Counted from the first letter of the stretch, positions 41,725 to 50,899 are shown. The stretch: 64,000 nucleotides of DNA from an uncultured Bacteroidales bacterium (GCA_937898885.1 CALDKD010000013.1:62001-126000), one strand, 5' to 3'. The notes: generated by a model from the letters alone, not told the origin. Translations and numbers: made by a program.

Positions 41725-43296
41725 ATGTTAATCAAAGTTTTTGGAGCGGCTGTCCACGGGATAGACGCATTCGTGGTGACCATTGAGGTAAGCACCTCGC
41801 GTGGAATCAAGTTTTTTATGGTCGGGCTTCCGGACAATGCCGTCCGCGAGAGTCACGAGAGAATTGTCTCGGCGTTTCAGAACAACGGCCTTAAATTTCC
41901 ATCTTGTCAGACTATAGTAAACCTGGCGCCCGCCGATGTCCGCAAGGAGGGTACGGCTTATGATTTGCCGCTGGCCATAGGAATAATGGCGGCAAGTGGT
42001 ATGATTCACACGGAGATGCTCGGGAAAAGCATCATTATGGGAGAGTTAGGCCTGGACGGAGTGCTCCACCCTGTCAAAGGCATATTGCCAATGGCCATCA
42101 AGGCACGTGAGGAGGGATTCGAGAGTATGATTCTGCCAATAGACAATGCCGATGAGGCGGCACTGGTTGACGGACTCAGAATTTATGCCGCCACCAACCT
42201 GAGGCAGGTAGCGGAATTCCTTGATGGCAAAAGTTGTATCAGCGAGTACCACAGAGCCTGTACGTTAAATGGAACCAAATCCGCCGGAGATACTCCCGAT
42301 TTTTCTGATGTACGGGGTCAGGAGAGTGTGAAAAGAGCATTGGAAGTCGCCGCCAGCGGCGGACACAACCTGATTATGATCGGGCCTCCTGGAAGCGGTA
42401 AGTCAATGATGGCCAAATGTCTTCCATCCATATTGCCTCCGCTCACTCCGTCCGAGAGTCTTGAGACCACAAAAATCCATTCGGTAGCCGGATTGTTGAG
42501 GCCAGACAGCCCTATGCTTCTGGAGCGTCCGTTCCGAAGCCCTCATCACACAATCTCGTGCGCCGCCTTAGTGGGAGGAGGCGCCAACGCCCAACCCGGG
42601 GAAATAAGCCTTGCACATAATGGGATCCTCTATCTTGATGAGGTTGCGGAGTTCCCTCACAGCGTTCTGGAGGTGCTTCGTGGACCGTTGGAGGACCGTA
42701 GCATTCACATCTCACGCATCAAGTACAATGTGGTCTATCCGGCCTCATTTATGTTGGTCGCATCGATGAATCCCTGCCCTTGCGGCTACTATACCCACCC
42801 CACACGCCCCTGTACTTGCAGACCGGATGCCATAAGCAGATATCTCAACCGTATTTCCGGACCGCTCATGGACCGGTTTGACATTCAATGTGAGATCTTA
42901 CCAGTCCAGTTTCACGAAATCTCAAAGAGAGCCGCAGGAGAGGGTAGCCCGGCAATCAGGGAACGGGTAATTCGCGCCAGGGCAATTCAGCAGGAGCGGT
43001 TCGCGTCAGTTACAGGCAACGGCACAAGCGCGCAGACTGAGAGCGGCGGCATCTTCTGCAACGCGCAGATGACCGACAAGATGATACGTAAGTATGCCGG
43101 GCCTGACCAGGAGGGAATAGAGATGCTACGCACGGCAATGGCACGTCTGAATTTGTCGGCACGCGCATACAACCGCATTCTCAAAGTGGCAAGAACCATA
43201 GCCGATCTGGATGGCTCGGAGCAAGTAAGGGCAAGCCATCTGGCGGAGGCAATCGGATACCGCAGTCTGGACCGTGCGGACTGGACATCCAGGTAA
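41725..43296 (+). CDS. YifB/ComM-family Mg-chelatase-like AAA+ ATPase
   Basis: A 523-residue AAA+ protein of the YifB/ComM family; ComM promotes branch migration during natural transformation in other bacteria. The N-terminal domain (about 1-180) has VGLPDNAVRESHERI and NLAPADVRKEG. The ATPase core has Walker A GPPGSGKS (about 219-226), Walker B ILYLDEVAEF (about 297-306) and the highly conserved zinc-like MNPCPCGYY (about 350-358). Everything expected is present. Role in this organism is not shown. It follows the DUF4369 gene by 65 bases. Confidence 0.94.
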   Translation: MLIKVFGAAVHGIDAFVVTIEVSTSRGIKFFMVGLPDNAVRESHERIVSAFQNNGLKFPSCQTIVNLAPADVRKEGTAYDLPLAIGIMAASGMIHTEMLGKSIIMGELGLDGVLHPVKGILPMAIKAREEGFESMILPIDNADEAALVDGLRIYAATNLRQVAEFLDGKSCISEYHRACTLNGTKSAGDTPDFSDVRGQESVKRALEVAASGGHNLIMIGPPGSGKSMMAKCLPSILPPLTPSESLETTKIHSVAGLLRPDSPMLLERPFRSPHHTISCAALVGGGANAQPGEISLAHNGILYLDEVAEFPHSVLEVLRGPLEDRSIHISRIKYNVVYPASFMLVASMNPCPCGYYTHPTRPCTCRPDAISRYLNRISGPLMDRFDIQCEILPVQFHEISKRAAGEGSPAIRERVIRARAIQQERFASVTGNGTSAQTESGGIFCNAQMTDKMIRKYAGPDQEGIEMLRTAMARLNLSARAYNRILKVARTIADLDGSEQVRASHLAEAIGYRSLDRADWTSR

Positions 43297-43304
43297 AAAA
43301 TAAT

Positions 43305-43335
43305 TTTGTACATAAAACGTTGTTTTGTACTTTCG
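43305..43335 (+). promoter_or_regulatory. Promoter of the phosphopantetheinyl transferase gene
   Basis: TTTG at 43305-43308, a 19-base spacer, and TACTTTCG at 43328-43335 (one mismatch to TAnnTTTG), 18 bases before the ATG at 43354. Confidence 0.75.
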
Positions 43336-43353
43336 CGCAACGGATAAAATCAG

Positions 43354-43971
43354 ATGACGACAAGACTATTCGACCATCCGCAGACGGTATCTGAGGAGGA
43401 ATTGAACAATGACCTGACGCTTCTTCCCGAATGGCGTCGCAAGGAGGCGCTCAGGTTCCGCTTTCACATAGACCGGATACTCTGCTGCAAGGCATACCTG
43501 CTGCTGGCCGATGAGTTACGCCTCAATTACGGCTTTCAGGTGAATCCGGATTTTGATTTCCTGGCTCACGGAAAACCCGTGCTGCGCGGTTATGATGATA
43601 TACACTTCAACCTGAGTCATTGCCACAAAGGTGTGCTGTGTGCCGTAAGCCGCCAGCCTGTTGGATGCGATATCGAGGAGATTGTCAAGGATGTGAGCAC
43701 TGACCTATGCCACCATTGTATGAGTGAGCAGGAGACAGCCGGCATTTTGAATGCAGAGAATCCCTGCGAGGAGTTCACAAGGCTGTGGACCATAAAGGAG
43801 GCATACCTGAAACTCACCGGCCACGGACTGGTGGACAATCTGCCTGCATTGCTCACTCCCCAGGTTATGCGGGAAATAGAGCTTACAACTACCGTATGCC
43901 GCGACAAAGGCTTCATCTTCAGTCTTTGCGAGTGGAGAGATTCGGATAAAAAGTGTAAATTTGCGCATTAA
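43354..43971 (+). CDS. 4'-phosphopantetheinyl transferase (Sfp type)
   Basis: A 205-residue enzyme that attaches the phosphopantetheine arm of CoA to carrier proteins. The family motifs are HFNLSHCHKGVLCA (about 84-97), VGCDIEEI with the metal-binding Asp106 and Glu108, and LWTIKEAYLKLTG with Trp145, Lys148 and Glu149. Length is standard for a compact Sfp/HetI-type enzyme. There is no PKS or NRPS cluster in the window, so the target may be a fatty-acid or aryl-polyene carrier elsewhere. It lies directly upstream of metG and has its own promoter. Confidence 0.93.
   Translation: MTTRLFDHPQTVSEEELNNDLTLLPEWRRKEALRFRFHIDRILCCKAYLLLADELRLNYGFQVNPDFDFLAHGKPVLRGYDDIHFNLSHCHKGVLCAVSRQPVGCDIEEIVKDVSTDLCHHCMSEQETAGILNAENPCEEFTRLWTIKEAYLKLTGHGLVDNLPALLTPQVMREIELTTTVCRDKGFIFSLCEWRDSDKKCKFAH
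43956..43963 (+). promoter_or_regulatory. Candidate -7 element of metG
   Basis: TAAATTTG, an exact TAnnTTTG, 31 bases before the metG ATG; it overlaps the last codons of the preceding gene. No good -33 element was found. Confidence 0.45.
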
Positions 43972-43994
43972 GATAAATCATAACATACAATAAG

Positions 43995-46055
43995 ATGAAG
44001 GAGTTCAAGAGAACACTGGTTACATCGGCACTGCCATACGCAAACGGCCCGCTGCACATAGGGCATCTGGCAGGAGCATACATACCGGCAGACATTTACG
44101 TGCGTTACCTGAGATTGAAGAAGCAGGATGTGCTGTTCATAGGAGGAAGCGATGAGCACGGAGTACCCATCACCATCAGGGCAAGGAAAGAGGGCGTTAC
44201 GCCAAAGGACATCATAGACCGCTACCACTACCTGATGAAGGATACCTTCCAGGGAATGGGCATCTCTTTCGACGTATATGGCCGTACCAGCTCTCCTACA
44301 CACGAGAAGCTTGCATCTGAATTCTTCCGCAAGCTGTACGATGAGGGTAAGTTCATACAGAAGACCAGCGAGCAGTATTACGACGAGGAGGCCAAAATGT
44401 TCCTTGCCGACAGATATATTACCGGCGAGTGCCCCCACTGCCACAACGAGAAGGCATACGGAGACCAGTGCGAGAAGTGCGGAACCGCCCTATCGCCCAC
44501 CGAGCTTATCAATCCTGTAAGTACCGTAAGCGGCAGCAAGCCTGTAATGCGCGAGACCACACACTGGTTCCTCCCGCTGGACCAGTATCAGGAGTGGCTT
44601 GAGAAATGGATTCTTGAGGGACACAAGGAGTGGCGCCCCAATGTATATGGACAGTGCAAGAGCTGGCTTGATATGGGCCTGCAGCCACGTGCCGTAAGCC
44701 GCGACCTTGACTGGGGTATCCCTGTACCTGTTGAGGGAGCCGAGGGCAAAGTGCTCTATGTATGGTTTGATGCGCCAATCGGCTATATCAGCAACACCAA
44801 GGAACTGTGCGACGCGCATCCCGAGAAAGGCAACTGGGAAACCTGGTGGAAGAGCCAGGACACCCGCCTTGTGCACTTCATCGGCAAGGACAACATAGTG
44901 TTCCACTGCATTGTATTCCCGTCCATGCTGAAAGCAGAGGGCAGCTACATACTGCCTGACAACGTGCCGAGCAACGAGTTCCTCAACCTTGAGGACGACA
45001 AGATATCAACCTCGCGCAACTGGGCCGTCTGGGTACACGAGTATCTGCAGGATTTCCCCGGAAAGCAGGATGTACTGCGCTATGTGCTTACCGCCAACGC
45101 GCCCGAGACCAAGGACAACAACTTTACCTGGAAAGACTTCCAGGCCCGCAACAACAACGAGCTGGTGGCCGTATATGGCAACTTCGTGAACCGGGCCCTT
45201 GTACTTACACAGAAGTATTTCAACGGAATTGTGCCAGAGTGCGGCGAGCTTACCGATTACGACCGCAATACCCTGAAGGAGTTTGTGGATGTAAAGCAGC
45301 AGCTTGAGACCCTCATTGAGAATTTCAAGTTCCGCGAGGCACAGAAAGAGGCAATGAACCTGGCCCGCATAGGCAACAAATATCTGGCCGACACCGAGCC
45401 CTGGCATCTGGCCAAAACCGATATGAAGCGCGTTGAGACTATCCTCAACATCGCCCTTCAGCTGGTTGCGAATCTGGCAATTGCCTTTGAGCCTTTCCTG
45501 CCGTTCAGCAGCGACAAGCTTCGCCAGATGATTGCTCTGGATACATTTGACTGGAACGAGCTTGGCAGCCTGAAACTTCTTGCCGCCGGCCATCAGCTGA
45601 ACAAGCCGGAACTCCTGTTTGAGAAGATAGAGGACGATGTCATTGAGGCTCAGATTCAGAAACTGCTCAAGACAAAAGAGGAGAACGAGAAGAAGGAGGC
45701 TGCCGCAAAACCGGCCAACCCAATCCTTCCGGACATTGAGTTCACCGACTTTGAGAAGCTTGACATACGCGTAGGAACAGTGCTGGAGTGCCAGAAGGTC
45801 CCGAAGGCAGACAAACTGCTCCAATTCAAGATAGACGATGGTCTGGGAGGCCGTACTATCCTGTCCGGCATAGCACAGTACTATCAGCCGGAGGAGCTGG
45901 TTGGCAAGCAGGTCTGCTTCATAGCAAATCTGGCACCGCGCAAGATCCGCGGCATTGAGAGCCAGGGAATGATACTCAGCGCGCTTGATGCTGACGGCAC
46001 ACTGGCAGTGACTACGGTACTGAAACCAGTCAAGCCCGGAAGCGAGGTCAGGTAG
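43995..46055 (+). CDS. metG: Methionyl-tRNA synthetase with C-terminal tRNA-binding domain
   Basis: A 686-residue MetRS. The HIGH motif is LHIGHLAGA (about 17-25). A zinc knuckle is seen at CPHCHNEKAYGDQCEKCG (about 148-165). The KMSKS equivalent is DKISTSRN (about 335-342), a known MetRS variant. The anticodon-binding helical domain follows. After a lysine/glutamate linker (about 555-575) there is a C-terminal EMAP/tRBD domain (about 583-685, with FEKLDIRVGTV and NLAPRKIRGIESQGMIL). It charges initiator and elongator tRNA-Met. Intact throughout. Confidence 0.97.
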   Translation: MKEFKRTLVTSALPYANGPLHIGHLAGAYIPADIYVRYLRLKKQDVLFIGGSDEHGVPITIRARKEGVTPKDIIDRYHYLMKDTFQGMGISFDVYGRTSSPTHEKLASEFFRKLYDEGKFIQKTSEQYYDEEAKMFLADRYITGECPHCHNEKAYGDQCEKCGTALSPTELINPVSTVSGSKPVMRETTHWFLPLDQYQEWLEKWILEGHKEWRPNVYGQCKSWLDMGLQPRAVSRDLDWGIPVPVEGAEGKVLYVWFDAPIGYISNTKELCDAHPEKGNWETWWKSQDTRLVHFIGKDNIVFHCIVFPSMLKAEGSYILPDNVPSNEFLNLEDDKISTSRNWAVWVHEYLQDFPGKQDVLRYVLTANAPETKDNNFTWKDFQARNNNELVAVYGNFVNRALVLTQKYFNGIVPECGELTDYDRNTLKEFVDVKQQLETLIENFKFREAQKEAMNLARIGNKYLADTEPWHLAKTDMKRVETILNIALQLVANLAIAFEPFLPFSSDKLRQMIALDTFDWNELGSLKLLAAGHQLNKPELLFEKIEDDVIEAQIQKLLKTKEENEKKEAAAKPANPILPDIEFTDFEKLDIRVGTVLECQKVPKADKLLQFKIDDGLGGRTILSGIAQYYQPEELVGKQVCFIANLAPRKIRGIESQGMILSALDADGTLAVTTVLKPVKPGSEVR

Positions 46056-46059
46056 GCGC

Positions 46060-46104
46060 TTGGCTATTGGCTGTTGGCGACCATGCGGATGGTAGGACGT
46101 TGGC
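46060..46104. repeat. Cluster of TTGGC words after metG
   Basis: TTGGC occurs at 46060-46064, 46067-46071, 46074-46078 and 46100-46104 in the 63-base spacer between metG and the next gene. The first three are spaced seven bases apart. This looks like a degenerate simple repeat; no function is evident. Confidence 0.6.
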
Positions 46105-46118
46105 AATATTAGAGGATT

Positions 46119-46829
46119 TTGAGGAATATTGGTATTATTTTGGCGGGGGGAAGCGGAACAAGACTGGGAGCGGTCGTTCCCAAGCAGTTCCTTACTCTGG
46201 CAGGCAAAAGCGTGCTGGAGCACTCTGTCGATACATTCCACAATCATCCACTCATTGACGAGATGGTCATTGTCTGTGCCAGCGACTGGATAGACAAGGT
46301 GTGTCAGATTGCCAGAGAGAAGCGCTGGAGCAAGGTGAGACACATCATAGCGGGAGGAGCGGAGAGATACCTTTCCAGCCTGAATGCTATGGAGTTGTAT
46401 CGTACAGAGCCCGAGTGCAACCTGATATTCCACGATGCCGCCAGACCTTTGGTCAGCCCACGCATCATAACAGACACCATACGCGCACTGGACGAATGGC
46501 AGGCCGTAGATGCGGCAATGCCGGCCACCGACACAATAGTCAGCACCCGTCAGGACCAGCCGGTAATAACAGCAATACCAGACCGCAGCCTTCTCTATTG
46601 CGAGCAGACACCGCAAGGCTTCCGCAAGAGCATCATCGAGAAGGCGTACAGACTGGCCCTTCAGGACCCAGGCTTCAAATCGACCGATGACTGCGGCACA
46701 GTGGTGAGGTATCTGCCCGACATACCCGTCTTTCTGGTACGCGGAGAGCAGGCAAATATGAAACTGACATACGCCGAGGACATACCGGTATTGGAAGCAT
46801 TGTACAAACAACAGAAAGCAAACGTATGA
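46119..46829 (+). CDS. IspD/TarI-family cytidylyltransferase
   Basis: A 236-residue nucleotidyltransferase. LAGGSGTRLG (about 8-17) and VPKQFL (about 20-25) form the CTP-binding loop. HDAARPLV (about 108-115) and the late ANMKLTYAEDI carry further conserved residues; the two lysines match the IspD active site. It could make CDP-methylerythritol (isoprenoid precursor) or activate an alditol phosphate for a surface glycan. The following glycosyltransferase, overlapping by four bases, mildly favours the second. The start is a TTG at 46119: there is a stop in frame at 46110 and no ATG between. An AGAGGA lies just upstream. Confidence in family is high, in substrate low. Confidence 0.75.
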   Translation: MRNIGIILAGGSGTRLGAVVPKQFLTLAGKSVLEHSVDTFHNHPLIDEMVIVCASDWIDKVCQIAREKRWSKVRHIIAGGAERYLSSLNAMELYRTEPECNLIFHDAARPLVSPRIITDTIRALDEWQAVDAAMPATDTIVSTRQDQPVITAIPDRSLLYCEQTPQGFRKSIIEKAYRLALQDPGFKSTDDCGTVVRYLPDIPVFLVRGEQANMKLTYAEDIPVLEALYKQQKANV

Positions 46830-47953
46830 ATATAGTAGTCCTCGGGCCCGCATACCCATATCGTGGCGGCATCGCACTCTTTGATGACCGCCTCAGCGCA
46901 GAGCTCATCTCAATGGGCCACAACGTGGAGGAATGGACATTCACACTGCAATATCCGGGATTCCTCTTTCCCGGCAAGACACAGTTCTCTGAGGATCTGG
47001 CTCCTGAGGGTATCACCACCCTGCGCAAGATGAGCTCCATCAACCCGCTCAACTGGATAAAGGTTGGCCGCCAGTTGAAGAGGATGAGACCAGACCTTGT
47101 AGTGGTTGCCTTCTGGCTGCCCTTTATGGCCCCTTGTCAAGGTACTATCGCACGTATAGCACGCCACAACGGTCACACCCGCATATCAGGCCTTGTACAC
47201 AATATGATACCGCACGAGCATCGCCCAGGCGACAAGCTGCTGGCACGCTACTTTGCCAACTCAGTAGATGGTTATGTGGCAATGTCCGATGCCGTTCTCA
47301 ACGACATTAACAAGTTTGACCAGAGCCGCCCGAGAGTTTTCTGCCGTCACCCGCTCTACGACAACTTCGGCAAGCCAGCCACAAGAGAGGAATCCCTTCA
47401 GTTCCTTGGCCTGGACCCGCAATACCGTTATATGCTCTTCTTCGGGCTTATTCGCGATTACAAAGGGCTTGACATACTGCTCCAGGCATACGCGGACAGC
47501 CGTCTGCGTCAGCAGAACGCTCGCCTGATTGTGGCAGGAGAGTTCTACTCCGGCTCAGAGAAGTATCTGGCAATGGAGAAGGAGCTTGGACTTGAGGGAC
47601 TCATAGTCTGGAAGAGCGATTTCGTGCCAAACAGCGAGGTACGCTACTGCTTCGGAGCCGCCGACCTCATTGTCCAGCCCTACAAGTCAGCCACCCAGAG
47701 CGGTGTGGCCCAGATAGCCTATCACTTTGAGAAGCCGATGCTTGTCACCAACGTAGGAGGTCTTGCCGAGATTGTACCCGATGGCATTGCCGGTTACGTT
47801 GTCGCTCCCGATGCCACCCAGATAGCCGACCGTCTTGTTGATTTCTTCAAAGAGGACCGCAAAGACCAGTTTACCGAAGGCCTTCGTCAGGAAAAGAGGA
47901 AATACTCCTGGACCAATATGGCCCGCAGCGTCATCAAGGCTTCTGAACGCTAG
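46826..47953 (+). CDS. GT4-type (GT-B) glycosyltransferase
   Basis: A 375-residue cytoplasmic glycosyltransferase. The opening VVLGPAYPYRGGIALFDDRL (about 4-23) is the acceptor-side loop common to GT4 enzymes. The C-terminal nucleotide-sugar domain has LFFGLIRDYKGLDILLQAYA (about 205-224), LIVAGEF and the ADLIVQPYKSATQSGVAQIAY segment with the usual acidic/glycine positions in modified form. It overlaps the cytidylyltransferase gene by ATGA, so both are translated together. Substrate and acceptor are unknown; a role in surface or capsule glycan building is inferred. It converges on the MBL gene 17 bases away. Confidence 0.85.
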   Translation: MNIVVLGPAYPYRGGIALFDDRLSAELISMGHNVEEWTFTLQYPGFLFPGKTQFSEDLAPEGITTLRKMSSINPLNWIKVGRQLKRMRPDLVVVAFWLPFMAPCQGTIARIARHNGHTRISGLVHNMIPHEHRPGDKLLARYFANSVDGYVAMSDAVLNDINKFDQSRPRVFCRHPLYDNFGKPATREESLQFLGLDPQYRYMLFFGLIRDYKGLDILLQAYADSRLRQQNARLIVAGEFYSGSEKYLAMEKELGLEGLIVWKSDFVPNSEVRYCFGAADLIVQPYKSATQSGVAQIAYHFEKPMLVTNVGGLAEIVPDGIAGYVVAPDATQIADRLVDFFKEDRKDQFTEGLRQEKRKYSWTNMARSVIKASER

Positions 47954-47962
47954 ACAGCCCTG

Positions 47963-47984
47963 ATAATGGGTCAGAGGGACAGGT
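47963..47984. repeat. Dispersed intergenic repeat, copy B
   Basis: A 22-base unit containing ATAATGGGTCAGAGG and ACAGGT. It matches copy C at 53390-53411 (opposite strand) at 21 of 22 positions and is related to copy A near 10481-10498. It supplies the last codons and the stop of the MBL-fold gene on the minus strand. Confidence 0.75.
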
Positions 47985-48795
47985 ACCTTGAATCACCACA
48001 GGCCAGATACTCTATCTGGTCACCCATCAGGGATTTGAGCATCGCGTACTGCTCCTCACCCGTACAATGCATTGTGTAGAACATTGTATCACTATACCTC
48101 ATCTGTTCAGAGGCGAGTAGTTCAATGAATTCAGCCTCTTCCCTCTCATTCAGTCCGCTCTTGACGAGATGCATTCCGGCAAAGACGTATGCGGGTGTTT
48201 TGCCAATAATATCCCTGGCCTTGCGTATGATGTTTACAATGCCGCGGTGAGCACAGCCGGCAAAGAGAACTGCCTTGCCACCCTCTTCTATTATAAGGTT
48301 CTGCTCGTGCCGGAAATTATCGTTTTCTTTCTCTTCCGGGCCGAACAGAAGCCGGTTGCCGGTTGGATTGCAGCAACTGCCCTGAACGTTGGCAAAAAGC
48401 GTCATTCCGCCATTGATAAGGGTTAAATCTCCACACGGCACTACTCTTTCGCTGTGCTGAAGAGACTTGTCAAGGCCAATATAGCTCAAACCGCTGTCAC
48501 GTAACGAATAATGCGGCAGGAAAGCATCATTGTTAATATATACCTTTGCTTTCTGGTTCTCAGAGAGGAACGACCTCAATCCACCACCATGGTCATAATG
48601 ACCGTGAGACACCACAGCCACATCCACATCGGCTACTGACAACGACAATGCCTCAGCATTACGGACAAACAACTCACCCTGCCCCATATCAAACAGGACA
48701 CCCTGCCCGTCTTCCTTATGAATGAACAGGCTCAGGCCGTGCTCAACGGGCAACCCGCTGTGGCTGATATTATCAATAATTGATGTTACCCTCAC
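47971..48795 (-). CDS. MBL-fold metallohydrolase
   Basis: A 274-residue metallo-beta-lactamase-fold protein. The metal motif is VVSHGHYDHGGGL (His64, His66, Asp68, His69), with further ligands in FAGCAHRGIVN (about 188-198) and a late acidic residue near GDSRY. This resembles the group annotated as 7,8-dihydropterin-6-yl-methyl-4-(beta-D-ribofuranosyl)aminobenzene 5'-phosphate synthase-like, but the reaction is not known. The start codon is GTG, 11 bases after the GH51 stop, so it is cotranscribed. The last residues and stop codon lie within a dispersed repeat, which suggests the end of the gene has been altered by the repeat. Confidence 0.85.
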   Translation of the reverse strand: MRVTSIIDNISHSGLPVEHGLSLFIHKEDGQGVLFDMGQGELFVRNAEALSLSVADVDVAVVSHGHYDHGGGLRSFLSENQKAKVYINNDAFLPHYSLRDSGLSYIGLDKSLQHSERVVPCGDLTLINGGMTLFANVQGSCCNPTGNRLLFGPEEKENDNFRHEQNLIIEEGGKAVLFAGCAHRGIVNIIRKARDIIGKTPAYVFAGMHLVKSGLNEREEAEFIELLASEQMRYSDTMFYTMHCTGEEQYAMLKSLMGDQIEYLACGDSRYLSL

Positions 48796-48806
48796 TTCCT
48801 GACAGC

Positions 48807-50783
48807 TTATTTGCGCTGCAGCACGTAAATAGTAAAGCAGTATGGCTCTATGGTTGCGGAGACTTGCTGACCTTCGGCATTGAAAGATGCCTTTACAGGA
48901 ACAATGTTGTCCGAAAGCTCAAGGCTGTTATCCTCATAAAGCTTGTTTGAAGTTAGCTTTACGCACTCCACGCCCCTAAGCAATTCTTTCTTTTTCAGGC
49001 CTGTGAAGTTGAGGGCGATGTCCTGCGGCTTGTCGGTAGTGTTGATGACTTTCACATAGACTTTGTCGGCATCGAGCACAGCACTGGCAAACAGGCCGTC
49101 CTGACCATCGGCACCTGTTACATTGGAACCATTCATAGTCAGTTGCAAGGTGTTCTGTCCCCTGTATTGGCCATACAGCTGCTGTACGTGCCAGCTTACG
49201 GTACGAACGGAATTGAGGTTATCGTACCATATCAGGTCCGGACGCCACTGCCAGCCCTCTACGTGGGCAAAGAGCGGAGCATATGTGGCCATATGCACAA
49301 TGTCGGCATTACGTTCCAAGGTAGTCATAAATGCGGCCTCCAGGAGCGATGCATAGAAATGGTTCCACTTTTTGCCGGTGGCGTGGCAGGCATACTCTCC
49401 TGCGAACACCTTCGGACCATTGCGGTCATAATTGTCGTATCGGGCCCCTTGCGAGAGGAACCAGTCATACGGACGATAGAAGTGCTCGTCAACAAGGTCC
49501 GCGCCCAGTCTCTTCATCTCAGGCCAGAGGTAATCAAACTGATCACCTTCGGAATTCGGGCCAGATGAGCCTACAATCTTGATATCGGGATATTTGGCAC
49601 GGATGGCATCGACAAATGGTCTCAGATGCTCCGGATAGATTGGATCCCACTGCTCGTTTCCTACACCTATGAACTTAAGGTTGAAGGGCTGTGGATGCCC
49701 CATATCGGCACGAAGCTTGCCCCACTCGGTATCTGTTCCGCCATTGGCGAACTCAATAAGGTCAAGCGCATCCTGAATGTATGGCTGGAGCTCATCAACC
49801 GGAACATGCGCGTCCGCCTTGTCATTCTGGAACTGGCAGGCAAGTCCGCAGCTCACAATGGGCAGAGGCTCTGAGCCAATCTCCTCGGAAAGAAGGAAGA
49901 ACTCATAGAAGCCCAGGCCGTAGCTCTGATAATAATCAGGATAGAATCTGTGCGGGAAGGTATATTCCCAGCGGTTCTCATTGAGCGGACGGTTCTCAAC
50001 CGGACCAACGGAATTCTTCCAGTTGTAGCGGGTATCAAGGTCTGTTCCCTCAACTATGCATCCGCCAGGAAAACGGAATATGCCCGGATGAAGGTCATAC
50101 AGCGCCTGAGCAAGATCCTTTCTCAGACCATTCTCGTGACCTTTCCAGGTATCTACAGGGAACAACGACACGTGCTCAAGGTCAACGCAGCCTCCCCGGC
50201 CCTCAAGAAATATGCGGAGGGTTGCCTTAGGATTGGTCTCAGGGGCAGTTATCACAATCTGATACTTGGCCCACTCCTTTGAATTGACAATGATGCGATT
50301 CTGGGTATAGAACTGGTTCTCGCCCATCGATGCGGTATTCACAAGCTCTATGCGCAGTGTCTGGCTTCCGCCGTCCGGTACTCTGGCCCAAACAGAGAAA
50401 CGATATTGCTCACCTTTCCTGATGCCAATTCCAAAGAAACCCTCATTGTCCAGACCAGTCCATTTATGACGATGTCCCGGCTCTACAAGCCGTACATAGT
50501 GAGGGTTGCGCTCAAACGGGCCGTCATCCCTCACCTCCACCTTACCAAACGCTTTCCATCCCTGAAGGTTGTCCTGAGGGAACTCAAAAGAGCGGTTCTT
50601 TACCAACTCGGCATAAAGGCCGCCATCGGCCGCAAAGTTGATATCCTCAAAGAAGATGCCGTACATTGTGGGTTGTATAGGAGCACCCACCTTCTTTAAA
50701 TCAATATCAAACTGGCTTGTCTGCGCGCCCACTGTGAGCGAGATGCCAGCCAGTAACGTGGTAATAATAGTACTTACTTTCAT
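48807..50783 (-). CDS. GH51 alpha-L-arabinofuranosidase, secreted
   Basis: A 658-residue enzyme with a signal peptide ending VGAQ (near 20). The N-terminal beta domain (about 70-210) is a CBM4_9-like carbohydrate-binding module. The (beta/alpha)8 catalytic domain has the acid/base in VGNEQW (Glu377) and the nucleophile in VFAGEYA (Glu463), plus the conserved GIFRFPGGCIVEG loop (about 234-246). The C-terminal beta domain ends YCFTIYVLQRK. It would release terminal arabinofuranose from arabinan, arabinoxylan or arabinogalactan side chains, in the periplasm or at the surface. It is divergent from a MarR-type regulator gene, 116 bases apart, which may control it. Confidence 0.95.
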   Translation of the reverse strand: MKVSTIITTLLAGISLTVGAQTSQFDIDLKKVGAPIQPTMYGIFFEDINFAADGGLYAELVKNRSFEFPQDNLQGWKAFGKVEVRDDGPFERNPHYVRLVEPGHRHKWTGLDNEGFFGIGIRKGEQYRFSVWARVPDGGSQTLRIELVNTASMGENQFYTQNRIIVNSKEWAKYQIVITAPETNPKATLRIFLEGRGGCVDLEHVSLFPVDTWKGHENGLRKDLAQALYDLHPGIFRFPGGCIVEGTDLDTRYNWKNSVGPVENRPLNENRWEYTFPHRFYPDYYQSYGLGFYEFFLLSEEIGSEPLPIVSCGLACQFQNDKADAHVPVDELQPYIQDALDLIEFANGGTDTEWGKLRADMGHPQPFNLKFIGVGNEQWDPIYPEHLRPFVDAIRAKYPDIKIVGSSGPNSEGDQFDYLWPEMKRLGADLVDEHFYRPYDWFLSQGARYDNYDRNGPKVFAGEYACHATGKKWNHFYASLLEAAFMTTLERNADIVHMATYAPLFAHVEGWQWRPDLIWYDNLNSVRTVSWHVQQLYGQYRGQNTLQLTMNGSNVTGADGQDGLFASAVLDADKVYVKVINTTDKPQDIALNFTGLKKKELLRGVECVKLTSNKLYEDNSLELSDNIVPVKASFNAEGQQVSATIEPYCFTIYVLQRK

Positions 50784-50803
50784 CTATCATAATTTACCTG
50801 TCA

Positions 50804-50811
50804 CAAATATA
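50804..50811 (-). promoter_or_regulatory. -7 element of the GH51-MBL operon
   Basis: The minus strand reads TATATTTG (exact), 20 bases before the GH51 ATG. A TTTG lies 24 bases further upstream, slightly beyond the ideal spacing. Confidence 0.55.
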
Positions 50812-50839
50812 CATATTAATTCCTCACCCTTAATCCAAA

Positions 50840-50871
50840 TTTGCAAACCATAAACTATAGTATTATATTTG
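50840..50871 (+). promoter_or_regulatory. marR-family gene promoter (TTTG-N20-TATATTTG)
   Basis: TTTG at 50840-50843, a spacer of 20 bases and TATATTTG at 50864-50871: both elements are exact. Transcription would start near 50878, about 22 bases ahead of the TTG start. Confidence 0.9.
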
Positions 50872-50899
50872 TAAGATAATATTTAAATACAGTAGCACT

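Noticed and set aside
46056..46118. TTGGC cluster as a CRISPR-like or operator array
   Set aside because: Units are only five bases with irregular spacing and no palindrome; more likely a degenerate simple repeat.
45006..46877. A 623-codon open frame on the minus strand opposite metG and the cytidylyltransferase
   Set aside because: It is antisense to two clearly conserved genes, has no family motif and is a by-product of GC-biased third positions in metG.
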